Origin: Thermoleophilia bacterium
Lineage (GTDB): Bacteria > Actinomycetota > Thermoleophilia > Gaiellales > Gaiellaceae
Length of the DNA stretch: 14,357 nucleotides
Direction: 5' to 3'
Assembly (NCBI GenBank): GCA_025933895.1
Contig: JAICZB010000033.1
Coordinates: forward strand, 1-14,357
Notes under the pieces: model-generated
The model's input: only the letters and a program-made list of their open reading frames with translations
Told to the model about the DNA's origin: nothing
Databases searched by the model: none
Position numbers and translations under genes: made by a program
In this document: piece after piece, positions 1-7,011 of the stretch
How the letters are laid out: every line of letters begins with the position of its first letter
Numbering within the stretch: position 1 is the first letter of the stretch

Positions 1-1407
1 GAGCAGCGCCGCGAGCGGCAGGCGGAGCTCGACCGTGGCGCGCTCCCGCGCTTCCTGCCGGGGACGAAGGACGTGCGTAACGGCGAGTGGCGCGTCACCG
101 AGGCGCCGGCGGACCTCCGCGACCGCCGCTGCGAGATCACCGGCCCAGTCGACCGCAAGATGATGATCAACGCCCTCAACTCGGGCGCGCGCATCTTCAT
201 GGCCGACTACGAGGACGCGTGCTCGCCGAGGTGGGAGAACGTCGTGGAGGGACAGCGCAACGTGACGGACGCCGTCCGGCGGGAGATCTCGCTCGAGACG
301 GCCGACAAGACGTACCGGCTGAACGAGGAGATCGCGACGCTCCTTATCCGGCCGCGCGGCTGGCACCTGCCCGAGCGCCATGTCCTCGTCGACGGCGAGC
401 CCGTTTCCGGCTCACTCTTCGACTTCGGGCTGCACATGGCGCGTAACGCGCGCGAGCAGCTCGAGCGCGGAAGCGGGCCGTACTTCTACCTCCCGAAGCT
501 CGAGTCGCACCTCGAGGCGCGTCTCTGGGCGGACGCGTTCGCGCTCGCCGAGGGAGAGCTCGGCCTGCCGCACGGCACGGTCCGCTGCACCGTCCTGATC
601 GAGACGATCCTCGCCGCCTTCGAGATGGAGGAGGTCCTCCACGAGCTGCGCGACTGGGGCTGCGCGCTCAATGCCGGCCGCTGGGACTACATCTTCAGCG
701 CGATCAAGAAGTTCCGGACGCGCGACTGGGTGCTGCCCGACCGCGCGCAGGTGACGATGACCGTGCCGTTCATGCGCGCCTACACCGAGCTGCTCGTCCG
801 CTCCTGCCACCGCCGCGGCGCGCACGCGATCGGCGGCATGGCGGCCTTCATCCCGTCTCGCAAGGACGCCGAGGCGAACGAGATCGCGCTCGCCAAGGTG
901 CGCGAGGACAAGGAGCGCGAGTCGGGCGACGGCTTCGACGGCTCGTGGGTCGCGCACCCGGACCTCGTGCCCGTCTGCACCGAGGTCTTCGACGATGTGC
1001 TGGGCGAGCGGCCGAACCAGCTCGAGCGGCTGCGCGAGGAGGTCGTGCCGGACGAGGCGGCCCTGCTGTCGATCCCGGACACGCCCGGCGAGATCACCGA
1101 CGCGGGCGTGCGGACGAACGTCTCCGTCGGCGTCCGCTACCTCGACTCCTGGCTGAACGGCGTCGGCGCGGCGGCGATCGACAACCTGATGGAGGACGCG
1201 GCGACGGCCGAGATCTCCCGCTCGCAGATCTGGCAGTGGGTGCGGAACGGGCGCGTCGACGAGAAGCTCGTCCGCCACGAGATCGAGCTCGTGGAAGCCG
1301 CCGACGAGGCGAAGGAGCTGTTTGCCGCCGTCGCCCTCTCGGAGGAGCTCGAAGACTTTCTGACCCTGCCCGCCTACGAACGACTCGACCGAGGAGGATC
1401 GACATGA
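1..1407 (+). CDS. aceB: Malate synthase A, 5' end beyond the window
   Basis: Condenses glyoxylate with acetyl-CoA to give malate and CoA, the second step of the glyoxylate shunt, in the cytoplasm. The frame is open from base 1, and the 24 codons before the first internal GTG (73) already match the family (the RQAELDRGALPRFLPGT stretch, then DRRCEITGPVDRKM). The gene is therefore cut by the edge and does not start at 73. Visible residues number 468; E. coli AceB has 533, so roughly 50-65 N-terminal residues are missing. Seen motifs, numbered from base 1: RPRGWHLPE with its conserved Arg near 119, GPYFYLPK, the signature ALNAGRWDYIFS around 223-234 (the family usually has GLNCGRWDYIFS), GGMAAFIPS, and NLMEDAATAEISRSQIWQW, which holds the catalytic-base Asp at about 399. 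The C terminus FLTLPAYERL is also typical. The stop overlaps the ATG of the next gene (ATGA). Identification is secure. Confidence 0.97.
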   Translation, partial: EQRRERQAELDRGALPRFLPGTKDVRNGEWRVTEAPADLRDRRCEITGPVDRKMMINALNSGARIFMADYEDACSPRWENVVEGQRNVTDAVRREISLETADKTYRLNEEIATLLIRPRGWHLPERHVLVDGEPVSGSLFDFGLHMARNAREQLERGSGPYFYLPKLESHLEARLWADAFALAEGELGLPHGTVRCTVLIETILAAFEMEEVLHELRDWGCALNAGRWDYIFSAIKKFRTRDWVLPDRAQVTMTVPFMRAYTELLVRSCHRRGAHAIGGMAAFIPSRKDAEANEIALAKVREDKERESGDGFDGSWVAHPDLVPVCTEVFDDVLGERPNQLERLREEVVPDEAALLSIPDTPGEITDAGVRTNVSVGVRYLDSWLNGVGAAAIDNLMEDAATAEISRSQIWQWVRNGRVDEKLVRHEIELVEAADEAKELFAAVALSEELEDFLTLPAYERLDRGGST

Positions 1408-1538
1408 CCGAGACGATCATCAGGACGAAGGAACGGTTCGAAGACGGCGAGCTGCTCGAGCCGGACGATCCTCCGGCCGCTCAGCTGGCCGAGTGCACGT
1501 GCCCCGACTTCTGCGAGCGGGACCACGACAACGAGTGA
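1404..1538 (+). CDS. 44-residue cysteine-rich protein coupled to aceB
   Basis: I do not recognise a named family. The ATG at 1404 overlaps the aceB stop (ATGA), and a strong Shine-Dalgarno GAGGAGG (1391-1397) lies 6 nt upstream, inside the last aceB codons. This argues for a translated, co-expressed gene. The first ~30 residues are acidic and polar with no hydrophobic segment. The end is CTCPDFCERDHDNE: three Cys in a CxCPxxC arrangement followed by Asp-His, a plausible small metal-binding knuckle. The peptide is too short for an enzyme; a regulator, stabiliser or metal-carrying partner of malate synthase is possible but is only inference. No terminator-like structure separates it from aceB. 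Confidence 0.8.
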   Translation: MTETIIRTKERFEDGELLEPDDPPAAQLAECTCPDFCERDHDNE

Positions 1539-1581
1539 CCGCGGGCCGGTGGCGCGGCACTCTCCGCCCGAATCCGGCCAC

Positions 1582-1602
1582 ACCCCCGCCCAAGGGTGGG
1601 GT
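1582..1602 (+). terminator. GC-rich hairpin after the aceB unit
   Basis: ACCCC (1582-1586) can pair with GGGGT (1598-1602), and CCC (1589-1591) with GGG (1594-1596) inside it, giving a compact nested hairpin 43 nt after the small-protein stop. No U-tract follows. In high-G+C actinobacteria such I-shaped hairpins are often proposed as terminators, but this one rests on pairing alone. The remainder of 1539-1718 shows no gene. Confidence 0.3.
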
Positions 1603-1690
1603 TGCATCCCTCCGCCCTCGGAGCCGACGATAACGGCTGATCCGCAACGGGACGCGGGCAGCTTTGCGCCGATAGGAGACCGATCCTCGA

Positions 1691-1705
1691 GCCCGCCGAG
1701 CGGGC
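1691..1705. promoter_or_regulatory. Inverted repeat in the GntR-gene promoter
   Basis: GCCCG-CCGAG-CGGGC is a 5-bp perfect inverted repeat with a 5-nt spacer, ending two bases before the -10 hexamer at 1707. Its position, between where a -35 and the -10 would lie, fits an operator, possibly for autoregulation by the adjacent GntR protein. In DNA this rich in G+C such short repeats arise often by chance. Confidence 0.25.
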
Positions 1706-1706
1706 G

Positions 1707-1712
1707 TACACT
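1707..1712 (+). promoter_or_regulatory. -10 element TACACT, leaderless start of the GntR gene
   Basis: TACACT fits the actinobacterial TANNNT -10 consensus. It ends 6 nt before the ATG at 1719, so transcription would begin on or next to the A of the start codon. No Shine-Dalgarno is present. No clear -35 is visible at 16-19 bp. Confidence 0.6.
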
Positions 1713-1718
1713 CGTCGC

Positions 1719-2456
1719 ATGAGCCTCGACTCCACGAAGGCCGACGACATCGCGCTCGTGATCGAGGAGGCGATCGTGTCCGGCGAGCTCGAGCCGGGGA
1801 CCGTCCTCCGCCAGGAGCATCTCTCCGAGCAGTTCAACGTCTCGCGCACGCCGATCCGCGAGGCACTTCGCCGGCTCGCGGCGCTCGGGCTCGTCTCGTT
1901 CGTCCCGAATCGCGGCGTCCGCGTGCGGACGATCTCGCGGGAGGAGCTGCACGAGGCGTTCATGGTGCGCGCCGAGCTCGAGGCGCTCGCCACCGAGGTC
2001 GCCGCGGCGAAGGTGGGACCCGAGGAACTCGCGGAGCTCGAGGGCGCGGAGCGGCATTTCGCCACGATCTCCAAGGACCTCCGCTCGCGGGAGCCCGGCG
2101 AGGCGCGACGCTCGATCATGGGCGAATGGGTGCGCGCGAACCACGCCTTCCACGACGTCGTCTACCGCGTCGCCGACCTGCCGCTCGTCGAGCAACTCGC
2201 GAAGAGCGCGCGCCGCTCGTTCTCGGGGCCAGCCGTCTGGGCGCCGGGCGACCACTCGATCGACGACCTCTACGCGAAGAACGCCGAGCAGCACCGCGCG
2301 ATCCGTCAGGCGCTCGCGGCCGGCAGCGCCGAGGGCGCGCGGGCGCTCGCGCGCGAGCACGTCATGTCCTCGTTCCACATGCTCGAGTCGATCCTCGAGC
2401 AGGTCGGCGGCACCTGGCCACAGCCGAAGCGCGACACCGCTAGGCTGCGGGCATAG
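1719..2456 (+). CDS. GntR-family transcriptional regulator, FadR/FCD subfamily
   Basis: Cytoplasmic ligand-responsive DNA-binding protein, 245 residues, the normal length for the subfamily. Residues ~8-72 form the winged helix-turn-helix; LSEQFNVSRTPIREALRRL (35-53) is the recognition-helix signature, and the wing is FVPNRGVRVR. Residues ~78-225 form the all-helical FCD domain, with candidate metal/ligand residues Asn141 and His145 (NHAFH), His192 (EQHRAI) and His214 (AREHV). FCD regulators usually sense small carboxylates or other metabolites. The neighbouring aceB makes a glyoxylate-shunt or carboxylate role conceivable, but the two genes are in separate units and the ligand is unknown. The start at 1719 gives a full domain and fits the leaderless promoter. 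Confidence 0.92.
   Translation: MSLDSTKADDIALVIEEAIVSGELEPGTVLRQEHLSEQFNVSRTPIREALRRLAALGLVSFVPNRGVRVRTISREELHEAFMVRAELEALATEVAAAKVGPEELAELEGAERHFATISKDLRSREPGEARRSIMGEWVRANHAFHDVVYRVADLPLVEQLAKSARRSFSGPAVWAPGDHSIDDLYAKNAEQHRAIRQALAAGSAEGARALAREHVMSSFHMLESILEQVGGTWPQPKRDTARLRA
2441..2446 (+). promoter_or_regulatory. Possible -10 element TAGGCT for valS
   Basis: TAGGCT lies inside the last codons of the GntR gene and matches TANNNT. It would start a transcript about 28 nt before the valS ATG. A weaker GACATT (2469-2474) is spaced for a leaderless start at 2481. Neither has a recognisable -35, and readthrough from the GntR promoter is equally possible. Confidence 0.25.
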
Positions 2457-2480
2457 TCGCTGCCTGACGACATTTCGCGC

Positions 2481-4877
2481 ATGGATCCGCTCTACAAACC
2501 GCAGGGCGTCGAGGCGCGCTGGCAGCAGACCTGGGAGGAGGAGGGTCTCTACGAGGCCGATCCGGACGCTCCCGGCGAGACGTTCGTCGTCATGCACCCG
2601 CCGCCGAACATCTCCGGCTCGCTGACGATCGGCCACTGCCTGCAGCTCTCGCTCGAGGACACGCTCGTCCGCTGGCACCGCATGCGCGGCTTCAACACGC
2701 TCTTCCAGCCCGGCTACGACCACGCCGGCATCTCGACCTGGGCGGCGATCGGCCGGACGCTCGCGCAGGAGGGACGGAGCCAGCGGGACCTCGGCCGCGA
2801 AGGCTTCGACACCTACGTCCAGGAATGGCTCGAGCGCTACGGCGGCACGATCATGAGCCAGTTCCGTCTCCTCGGCGCCTCGCTCGACTACCGCCGCGCG
2901 CGCTTCACGATGGACGAGGGCTACTACCGCGCGGTCATGCGCTGGTTCGTCCATCTCTACGAACGGGGGTGGATCTATCGCGCGAACCGCATCGTCAACT
3001 GGTGCCCGCGCGACCTCACTGCGCTCTCGGATCTCGAGGTTGAGCACGAGGACGCCGACGACACGCTCTCGTACGTCCGCTATCCGCTCAGCGACGGCTC
3101 GGGCCACGTCACGATCGCGACCGTGCGGCCGGCGACGATCCTCGCCGACGTCGCGGTCGCCGTCCATCCCGACGACCAGCGCTACCGCCGGCTCGTAGGC
3201 AAGGAGGTGGTCGTGCCCTTCGTCGAGCGCCGCGTGCCCGTGATCGCCGACGAGCGGGTGGAGATGGAGTTCGGCACCGGAGCGCTCAAGATCACGCCCG
3301 GACACGATCCCACCGACTTCGAGATCGGCCGCGACCACGGCCTCCCCGAGCTCGCGGTGATCGGCGCGGACGGAGTGATGAACGACGCCGCCGGCGAGCT
3401 CGCGGGGTTGAGCCAGCAGGAAGCGGGACGGCGCGTGCTCGACTGGGCGTCCGAGCGTGGGCTGCTCGAGAAGCGCGAGCACTACCGCCACTCGGTCGGC
3501 CACTGCGTGCGCTGCCACAGCCGGGTCGAGCCGCTGATCGTGCCGCAGTGGTGGGTGGCGATGAAGGAGCTCGCAGCGCCCGCGGTCGCGGCGGTCAAGG
3601 AGGGACGCGTCCGGTTCACGCCCGACCGCTTCGCCCGTGTCTACCTCGACTGGATGGAGAACGTCCGCGACTGGTGCATCTCGCGCCAGATCTGGTGGGG
3701 CCACCGGATCCCCGTCTGGTACTGCCCCGACGGCCACGTGACCGTCGCCGAGACCGAGCCGCAGGCGTGCGCCGAATGCGGCTCGAGCGAGTTGCGCCAG
3801 GACGAGGACGTGCTCGACACGTGGTTCTCGTCGGCGCTCTACCCGTTCGCAACCCTCGGCTGGCCCGACCAGACGCCCGAGCTCGCCCGCTTCTATCCCG
3901 GCAACGTGCTCGCCACCGCCCGCGACATCATCTTTCTCTGGGTCGCGCGGATGATCTTCTCCGGCCTCGAGCTGATCGGAGCGGAGCCGTTCCACGACGC
4001 GGTCATCCACTCGTATCTGCAGAACCCGGAGGGCAAGCGCATGTCGCGCACGCTCGGGACCGGCATCGATCCCGAGGAGGCGCTGGAGCCGTACGGCGCC
4101 GACGCGACGCGCTACGGGCTGCTCAAGATGACGACCGGCCAGGATCCGCGCTTCTCGTGGGGCACGATCGAGGAGGGGCGCAAGCTCGCGAACAAGCTCT
4201 GGAACGCGAGCCGGCTCCTGCTGCTGGCCGGCGGCGTGGAGCCGGACGCGCGGCCGTCGTCGATCGAGGAGCGCTGGATCCTCGCGCGCATCGACGCGAC
4301 GAGAGCGCAGTTCGAGGCAGACCTCGCCGCCTTCGACTTCGCGCACGCCGTCCAGCGCCTCTATCACCTCACGTTCGACGACTTCTGCGACTGGTACCTC
4401 GAGTCGATCAAGCCGCGGCTCGAGGAGGAGGACGTGCGCGCGACGGCGTTCGCTGCTCTCGAGCGGCTGCTCAAGCTGCTCCATCCGGTGATGCCGCACG
4501 TGACGGAGGAGATCTGGACGAACCTGCCGGCGCGCGAGACGCGGCTGATCGTGGCACCGTGGCCCGAGCCCGAGACCTGGGAGGGCGAGCTCGAGACGAT
4601 GGAGAGCGCGCAGACCGCCGCTCGCATCTACCGGCGCAGCGGGGTGCGCATCAAGCTGACGGGCGACTCGGCCCGCATCTTCGAGGCGGTCGTGCGGCCG
4701 GGCGACGACGGGCACGGCGACGTCGAGGCCGAGCGCGCTCGCGTCCAGAAGGAGATCGAGCGGGCGGAGCGCATGCTGGCGAACGAGAAGTTCGTCGCGA
4801 ACGCGGCGCCCGAAGCCGTCGACGCCGAACGTGAGAAGCTCGCCCAGTACCTTGCCGAGCGCGACGCGCTGGGTTGA
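2481..4877 (+). CDS. valS: Valyl-tRNA synthetase
   Basis: Class I aminoacyl-tRNA synthetase that charges tRNA-Val; 798 residues, shorter than E. coli ValRS (951). Order of parts: N-terminal YKPQGVEARW; Rossmann-fold motif PPPNISGSLTIGHC (40-53); CP1 editing domain with ATVRPATILADVAVAVHPDD (from 213), EFGTGALKITPGHDPTDFEIG and its conserved Asp; CxxC pairs in VGHCVRCHSRVEP and around CPDGH/CAEC; LDTWFSS; EGKRMSRTLG (518-526) in the KMSKS position; anticodon-binding helices with DFCDWYLESIKPRL; a C-terminal coiled coil with the ANEKFVANAAPEAV pattern. The first His of HIGH is Thr49, and KMSKS reads RMSRT (520-524). The stretch between anticodon domain and coiled coil is short, explaining the reduced length. 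The ATG at 2481 gives the usual family N terminus. It overlaps folC. Confidence 0.96.
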   Translation: MDPLYKPQGVEARWQQTWEEEGLYEADPDAPGETFVVMHPPPNISGSLTIGHCLQLSLEDTLVRWHRMRGFNTLFQPGYDHAGISTWAAIGRTLAQEGRSQRDLGREGFDTYVQEWLERYGGTIMSQFRLLGASLDYRRARFTMDEGYYRAVMRWFVHLYERGWIYRANRIVNWCPRDLTALSDLEVEHEDADDTLSYVRYPLSDGSGHVTIATVRPATILADVAVAVHPDDQRYRRLVGKEVVVPFVERRVPVIADERVEMEFGTGALKITPGHDPTDFEIGRDHGLPELAVIGADGVMNDAAGELAGLSQQEAGRRVLDWASERGLLEKREHYRHSVGHCVRCHSRVEPLIVPQWWVAMKELAAPAVAAVKEGRVRFTPDRFARVYLDWMENVRDWCISRQIWWGHRIPVWYCPDGHVTVAETEPQACAECGSSELRQDEDVLDTWFSSALYPFATLGWPDQTPELARFYPGNVLATARDIIFLWVARMIFSGLELIGAEPFHDAVIHSYLQNPEGKRMSRTLGTGIDPEEALEPYGADATRYGLLKMTTGQDPRFSWGTIEEGRKLANKLWNASRLLLLAGGVEPDARPSSIEERWILARIDATRAQFEADLAAFDFAHAVQRLYHLTFDDFCDWYLESIKPRLEEEDVRATAFAALERLLKLLHPVMPHVTEEIWTNLPARETRLIVAPWPEPETWEGELETMESAQTAARIYRRSGVRIKLTGDSARIFEAVVRPGDDGHGDVEAERARVQKEIERAERMLANEKFVANAAPEAVDAEREKLAQYLAERDALG

Positions 4878-5964
4878 GTCCCTCTCGCCGTGGCCGGTCG
4901 ACGGCTTCGGCACGGAGCGCATGCGGGCACTGCTCCGCGAGCTCGGCGAGCCGCAGGAGCGGTTCCCGGCGATCCACGTCGTCGGCACGAACGGCAAGTC
5001 GACGACGACGCGGCTGACGGAAGCGCTGCTACTCGACGCCGGACTCTCGGTGGGCGCGTATCTCTCGCCGCATGTGCGCGGCTGGAGCGAGCGGATCCGT
5101 ATCGGCGGGGAGGAAGCGGACTTCGAGGGCGCGATCGCGGCAGTGCGGCCGGCGGCGGAGTCTCTGCGCGCAACGCAGTTCGAAGCGCTGACGGTCGCCG
5201 CGCTGCTCGCATTTGCAGAAGCGGAGGTCGACGTCGCGGTCGTCGAAGCGGGGCTCGGCGGCCGTTACGACGCGACGAACGTCCTCCGCGCGCGGGTCGT
5301 CGTCGTCACGAGCGTCGCGCTCGACCACATGGACGTGCTGGGCGAGACGCGCGAGGCGATCGCCGCCGAGAAGCTCGCGGTCGTGCAGCCGGGCTGCACC
5401 GTCGTCCTCGGGGAGCCGGAGTGGCGGGAGCTCGCTGACGAGAACGGCGCTGCAGCCGTCGTCGTCACCGGTCGCAGCAACCTCGCCCTCGCGGTCGCGG
5501 CGGCGGAGTCCTTCCTCGGCCGGCCCGTCGATCCGCATGCCGCGGACGAGGTCGCGCTGCCCGGCCGTCTCGAGCAGCGCGGGGAGGGGCCGCTCGAGAT
5601 CTGGGACGGCGCGCACAACCTCGCGGGGGTCGGCTGGCTGCTGCCGCGGCTGCCCTCGGCGCCGGGCGGCGAGTGGACGATCCTCTGCTCGATCCTGCGC
5701 GACAAGCGGCCCGGGATGATGCTCGAGGCGCTGTCCGTCCTCGGTTCCACGCTCGTCGCGACGGAGAGCCGCCACGGCCGGGCCCTGCCCGCACCGGAGC
5801 TCGCCGCGCTCGCCGCCGCGCACTTCGATCGCGTCGAAGCGGAGCCCGATCCCGCTGCTGCCCGAGCCCGCGCGCTCGAGCTCGCAGGCGCCGAAGGGGC
5901 GGTGCTCGTCACCGGCTCCCTGTACCTTCTTGCGGAGCTCAGTGGCGAAGACCGCGACCTATAA
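4831..5964 (+). CDS. folC: Folylpolyglutamate/dihydrofolate synthase
   Basis: ATP-dependent Mur-ligase-family enzyme that adds glutamate to (dihydro)folates. Seen: P-loop VVGTNGKSTTTR (50-61; the family often has GTNGKGS), the segment EAGLGGRYDATN (139-150), TSVALDHMDVLG (160-171), PGRLEQ (244-249) and DGAHNLAG (259-266), the start of the C-terminal ligase domain. It has 377 residues against about 420 for E. coli FolC: the middle-domain stretch between GEPEW (194-198) and the NLALAVAAAESFLG helix (217-230) is unusually short. The GTG at 4831 overlaps valS by 47 nt; TTG at 4852 (MPSATRWVESL) overlaps by 26 nt and is an equally plausible start, since homology begins near RWVESL. No convincing Shine-Dalgarno decides. 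Translation is probably coupled to valS. Confidence 0.93.
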   Translation: MRSSPSTLPSATRWVESLSPWPVDGFGTERMRALLRELGEPQERFPAIHVVGTNGKSTTTRLTEALLLDAGLSVGAYLSPHVRGWSERIRIGGEEADFEGAIAAVRPAAESLRATQFEALTVAALLAFAEAEVDVAVVEAGLGGRYDATNVLRARVVVVTSVALDHMDVLGETREAIAAEKLAVVQPGCTVVLGEPEWRELADENGAAAVVVTGRSNLALAVAAAESFLGRPVDPHAADEVALPGRLEQRGEGPLEIWDGAHNLAGVGWLLPRLPSAPGGEWTILCSILRDKRPGMMLEALSVLGSTLVATESRHGRALPAPELAALAAAHFDRVEAEPDPAAARARALELAGAEGAVLVTGSLYLLAELSGEDRDL

Positions 5965-6070
5965 GCCCCGCGAGAAGCTGTCTATGTTCATGCTTGCTGC
6001 CGTGGTCCTCGTCGGCGTGATCGGTTCCGCCTTCGCCGCAGGCTTCTTTATCGGCAGGATGCTCCTGTGA
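5942..6070 (+). CDS. 42-residue single-helix membrane protein
   Basis: The GTG at 5942 lies inside the folC 3' end, preceded by a modest GGAG (5934-5937). The stop TGA (6068-6070) overlaps the GTG of the next gene (GTGA, 6067-6070). The product begins with a basic stretch (AKTATYKPREK) followed by one hydrophobic helix (about residues 15-38), then GRMLL. The basic N terminus suggests an N-in orientation. Overlaps on both sides and codon-biased third positions support a real gene. No family recognised. In M. tuberculosis a small membrane protein (Rv2446c) occupies the folC-ndk gap; this one is much shorter and I cannot show homology. Confidence 0.72.
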   Translation: MAKTATYKPREKLSMFMLAAVVLVGVIGSAFAAGFFIGRMLL

Positions 6071-6570
6071 CGCTCGCCAGCTTCATCAGCTCGGGCACCT
6101 CGCATGCAGTGATCAACGGCTTCGCGTTCTTCGCCTTCGTGGTCTGGCTGTGCCTCGGCTACTGGACGTACAAGGACGCCCGCCGCCGGATCGAGGATCC
6201 GCTGCTCATCGGGCTCTCGGTGCTCGTCGCGCTCGTCATCCCCTTCATCGGGCCGTTCATCTACATGCTCTTTCGCCCGCCGGAATACCTCGAGGACGTG
6301 CGCGAGCGCGAGCTCGAGATCAAGGCGATGGAGGAGCGGATCTCCGCGGCCGACCTGCGCTGTCCGGTCTGCCACGCCGAGGTCGACTCGGGCTACCTCG
6401 TCTGCCCCGTGTGCACGACGAAGCTCAAGCAGGCGTGCGCGAGCTGCGGCTCGCCGCTCGAGCCCATCTGGCAGGTGTGCCCCTTCTGCGAGGCGCCGAT
6501 CGAGCCCGCGGTGCCGGGTGCGCCTCCCGCCCTCGGGACGCGGCGGGCGCGGCGCACCAGCAGGCGCTGA
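6067..6570 (+). CDS. Membrane protein with double zinc ribbon
   Basis: 167 residues. Two hydrophobic segments (about 17-35 and 47-69) form a helical hairpin with the basic linker YKDARRRIEDP between them. A charged helix (74-93) leads to a cytoplasmic double zinc ribbon with eight cysteines in four CxxC pairs: 99/102, 113/116, 124/127 and 138/141. The tail is Pro/Ala-rich and ends very basic (TRRARRTSRR). The arrangement resembles DZR-type zinc-ribbon proteins; zinc binding is an inference from spacing. Substrate or partner is unknown: it could be a membrane scaffold, sensor or nucleic-acid-associated protein. The GTG start is coupled by GTGA overlap to the 42-residue membrane protein upstream. 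Confidence 0.85.
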   Translation: MTLASFISSGTSHAVINGFAFFAFVVWLCLGYWTYKDARRRIEDPLLIGLSVLVALVIPFIGPFIYMLFRPPEYLEDVRERELEIKAMEERISAADLRCPVCHAEVDSGYLVCPVCTTKLKQACASCGSPLEPIWQVCPFCEAPIEPAVPGAPPALGTRRARRTSRR

Positions 6571-6589
6571 GTCGCAGCGCCGCGACCGA

Positions 6590-6595
6590 TACAGT
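6590..6595 (+). promoter_or_regulatory. -10 element TACAGT before ndk
   Basis: TACAGT ends 8 nt before the ndk GTG at 6604, so the transcript would begin at or within two bases of the start codon. There is no Shine-Dalgarno in the 33-nt gap after the zinc-ribbon gene. This suggests ndk and its overlapped followers form a new transcription unit. No good -35 is seen. Confidence 0.5.
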
Positions 6596-6603
6596 GGCGC
6601 GCC

Positions 6604-7011
6604 GTGGCCGTGGAGCGCAGCCTCATCCTGATCAAGCCCGACGCCGTGCAGCGCCGGCTCGCCGGCGAGATCCTCGGCCGGATCGAGGCGCGCGGCTTCG
6701 AGATCCGTGACGGCAGGCTCGTCACGGCGAGTCGCGAGCTCGGGGAAGCGCACTACGCCGAGCACCGCGAGAAGCCGTTCTTCGGCGAGCTCGTCGCCTT
6801 CATCACCTCCGGCCCGACCTGGGCGCTCGTCGTGGAGGGCGAAGGCGCGATCGCGACGCTGCGCGCAACGATCGGCGCGACGGATCCCGCGAACGCCGCG
6901 CCCGGCAGCATCCGCGGTGACCTCGCCTCGTCGATGCCCGACAACCTCGTGCACGGCTCCGACTCGCATGAGTCTGCGGAGCGCGAGATCGCGCTCTGGT
7001 TCGGTGACTGA
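6604..7011 (+). CDS. ndk: Nucleoside diphosphate kinase
   Basis: Transfers the gamma-phosphate of ATP to NDPs through a phospho-histidine, balancing (d)NTP pools in the cytoplasm. 135 residues, normal for the family. Seen: SLILIKPDAVQRRLAGEIL with Lys11, the RPFFGEL-like KPFFGELVAFITSGP (57-71), and the active-site NLVHGSDS with His117, followed by SAEREIALWF. The GTG start gives the full N terminus. The stop overlaps the next gene by 8 nt (GTGACTGA), which makes it the first gene of a coupled operon. Confidence 0.97.
   Translation: MAVERSLILIKPDAVQRRLAGEILGRIEARGFEIRDGRLVTASRELGEAHYAEHREKPFFGELVAFITSGPTWALVVEGEGAIATLRATIGATDPANAAPGSIRGDLASSMPDNLVHGSDSHESAEREIALWFGD

Noticed and set aside
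73..1407. GTG at 73 as the malate synthase start
   Set aside because: The frame is open to base 1 and the upstream residues align with the family, so the gene continues beyond the edge.
2457..2480. T-box or other leader in front of valS
   Set aside because: Only 24 nt separate the genes, far too short for a T-box.
3548..4834. 428-codon plus-strand frame inside valS
   Set aside because: Its Arg/Gly/Ala-rich product is valS read in another frame.
1374..4997. 1207-codon open frame on the minus strand
   Set aside because: It is antisense to valS, the GntR gene and the folC start, which are all identified by clear motifs. Its product is low-complexity (Arg/Val/Leu/Asp-rich), as expected when G/C-rich third positions suppress stops.
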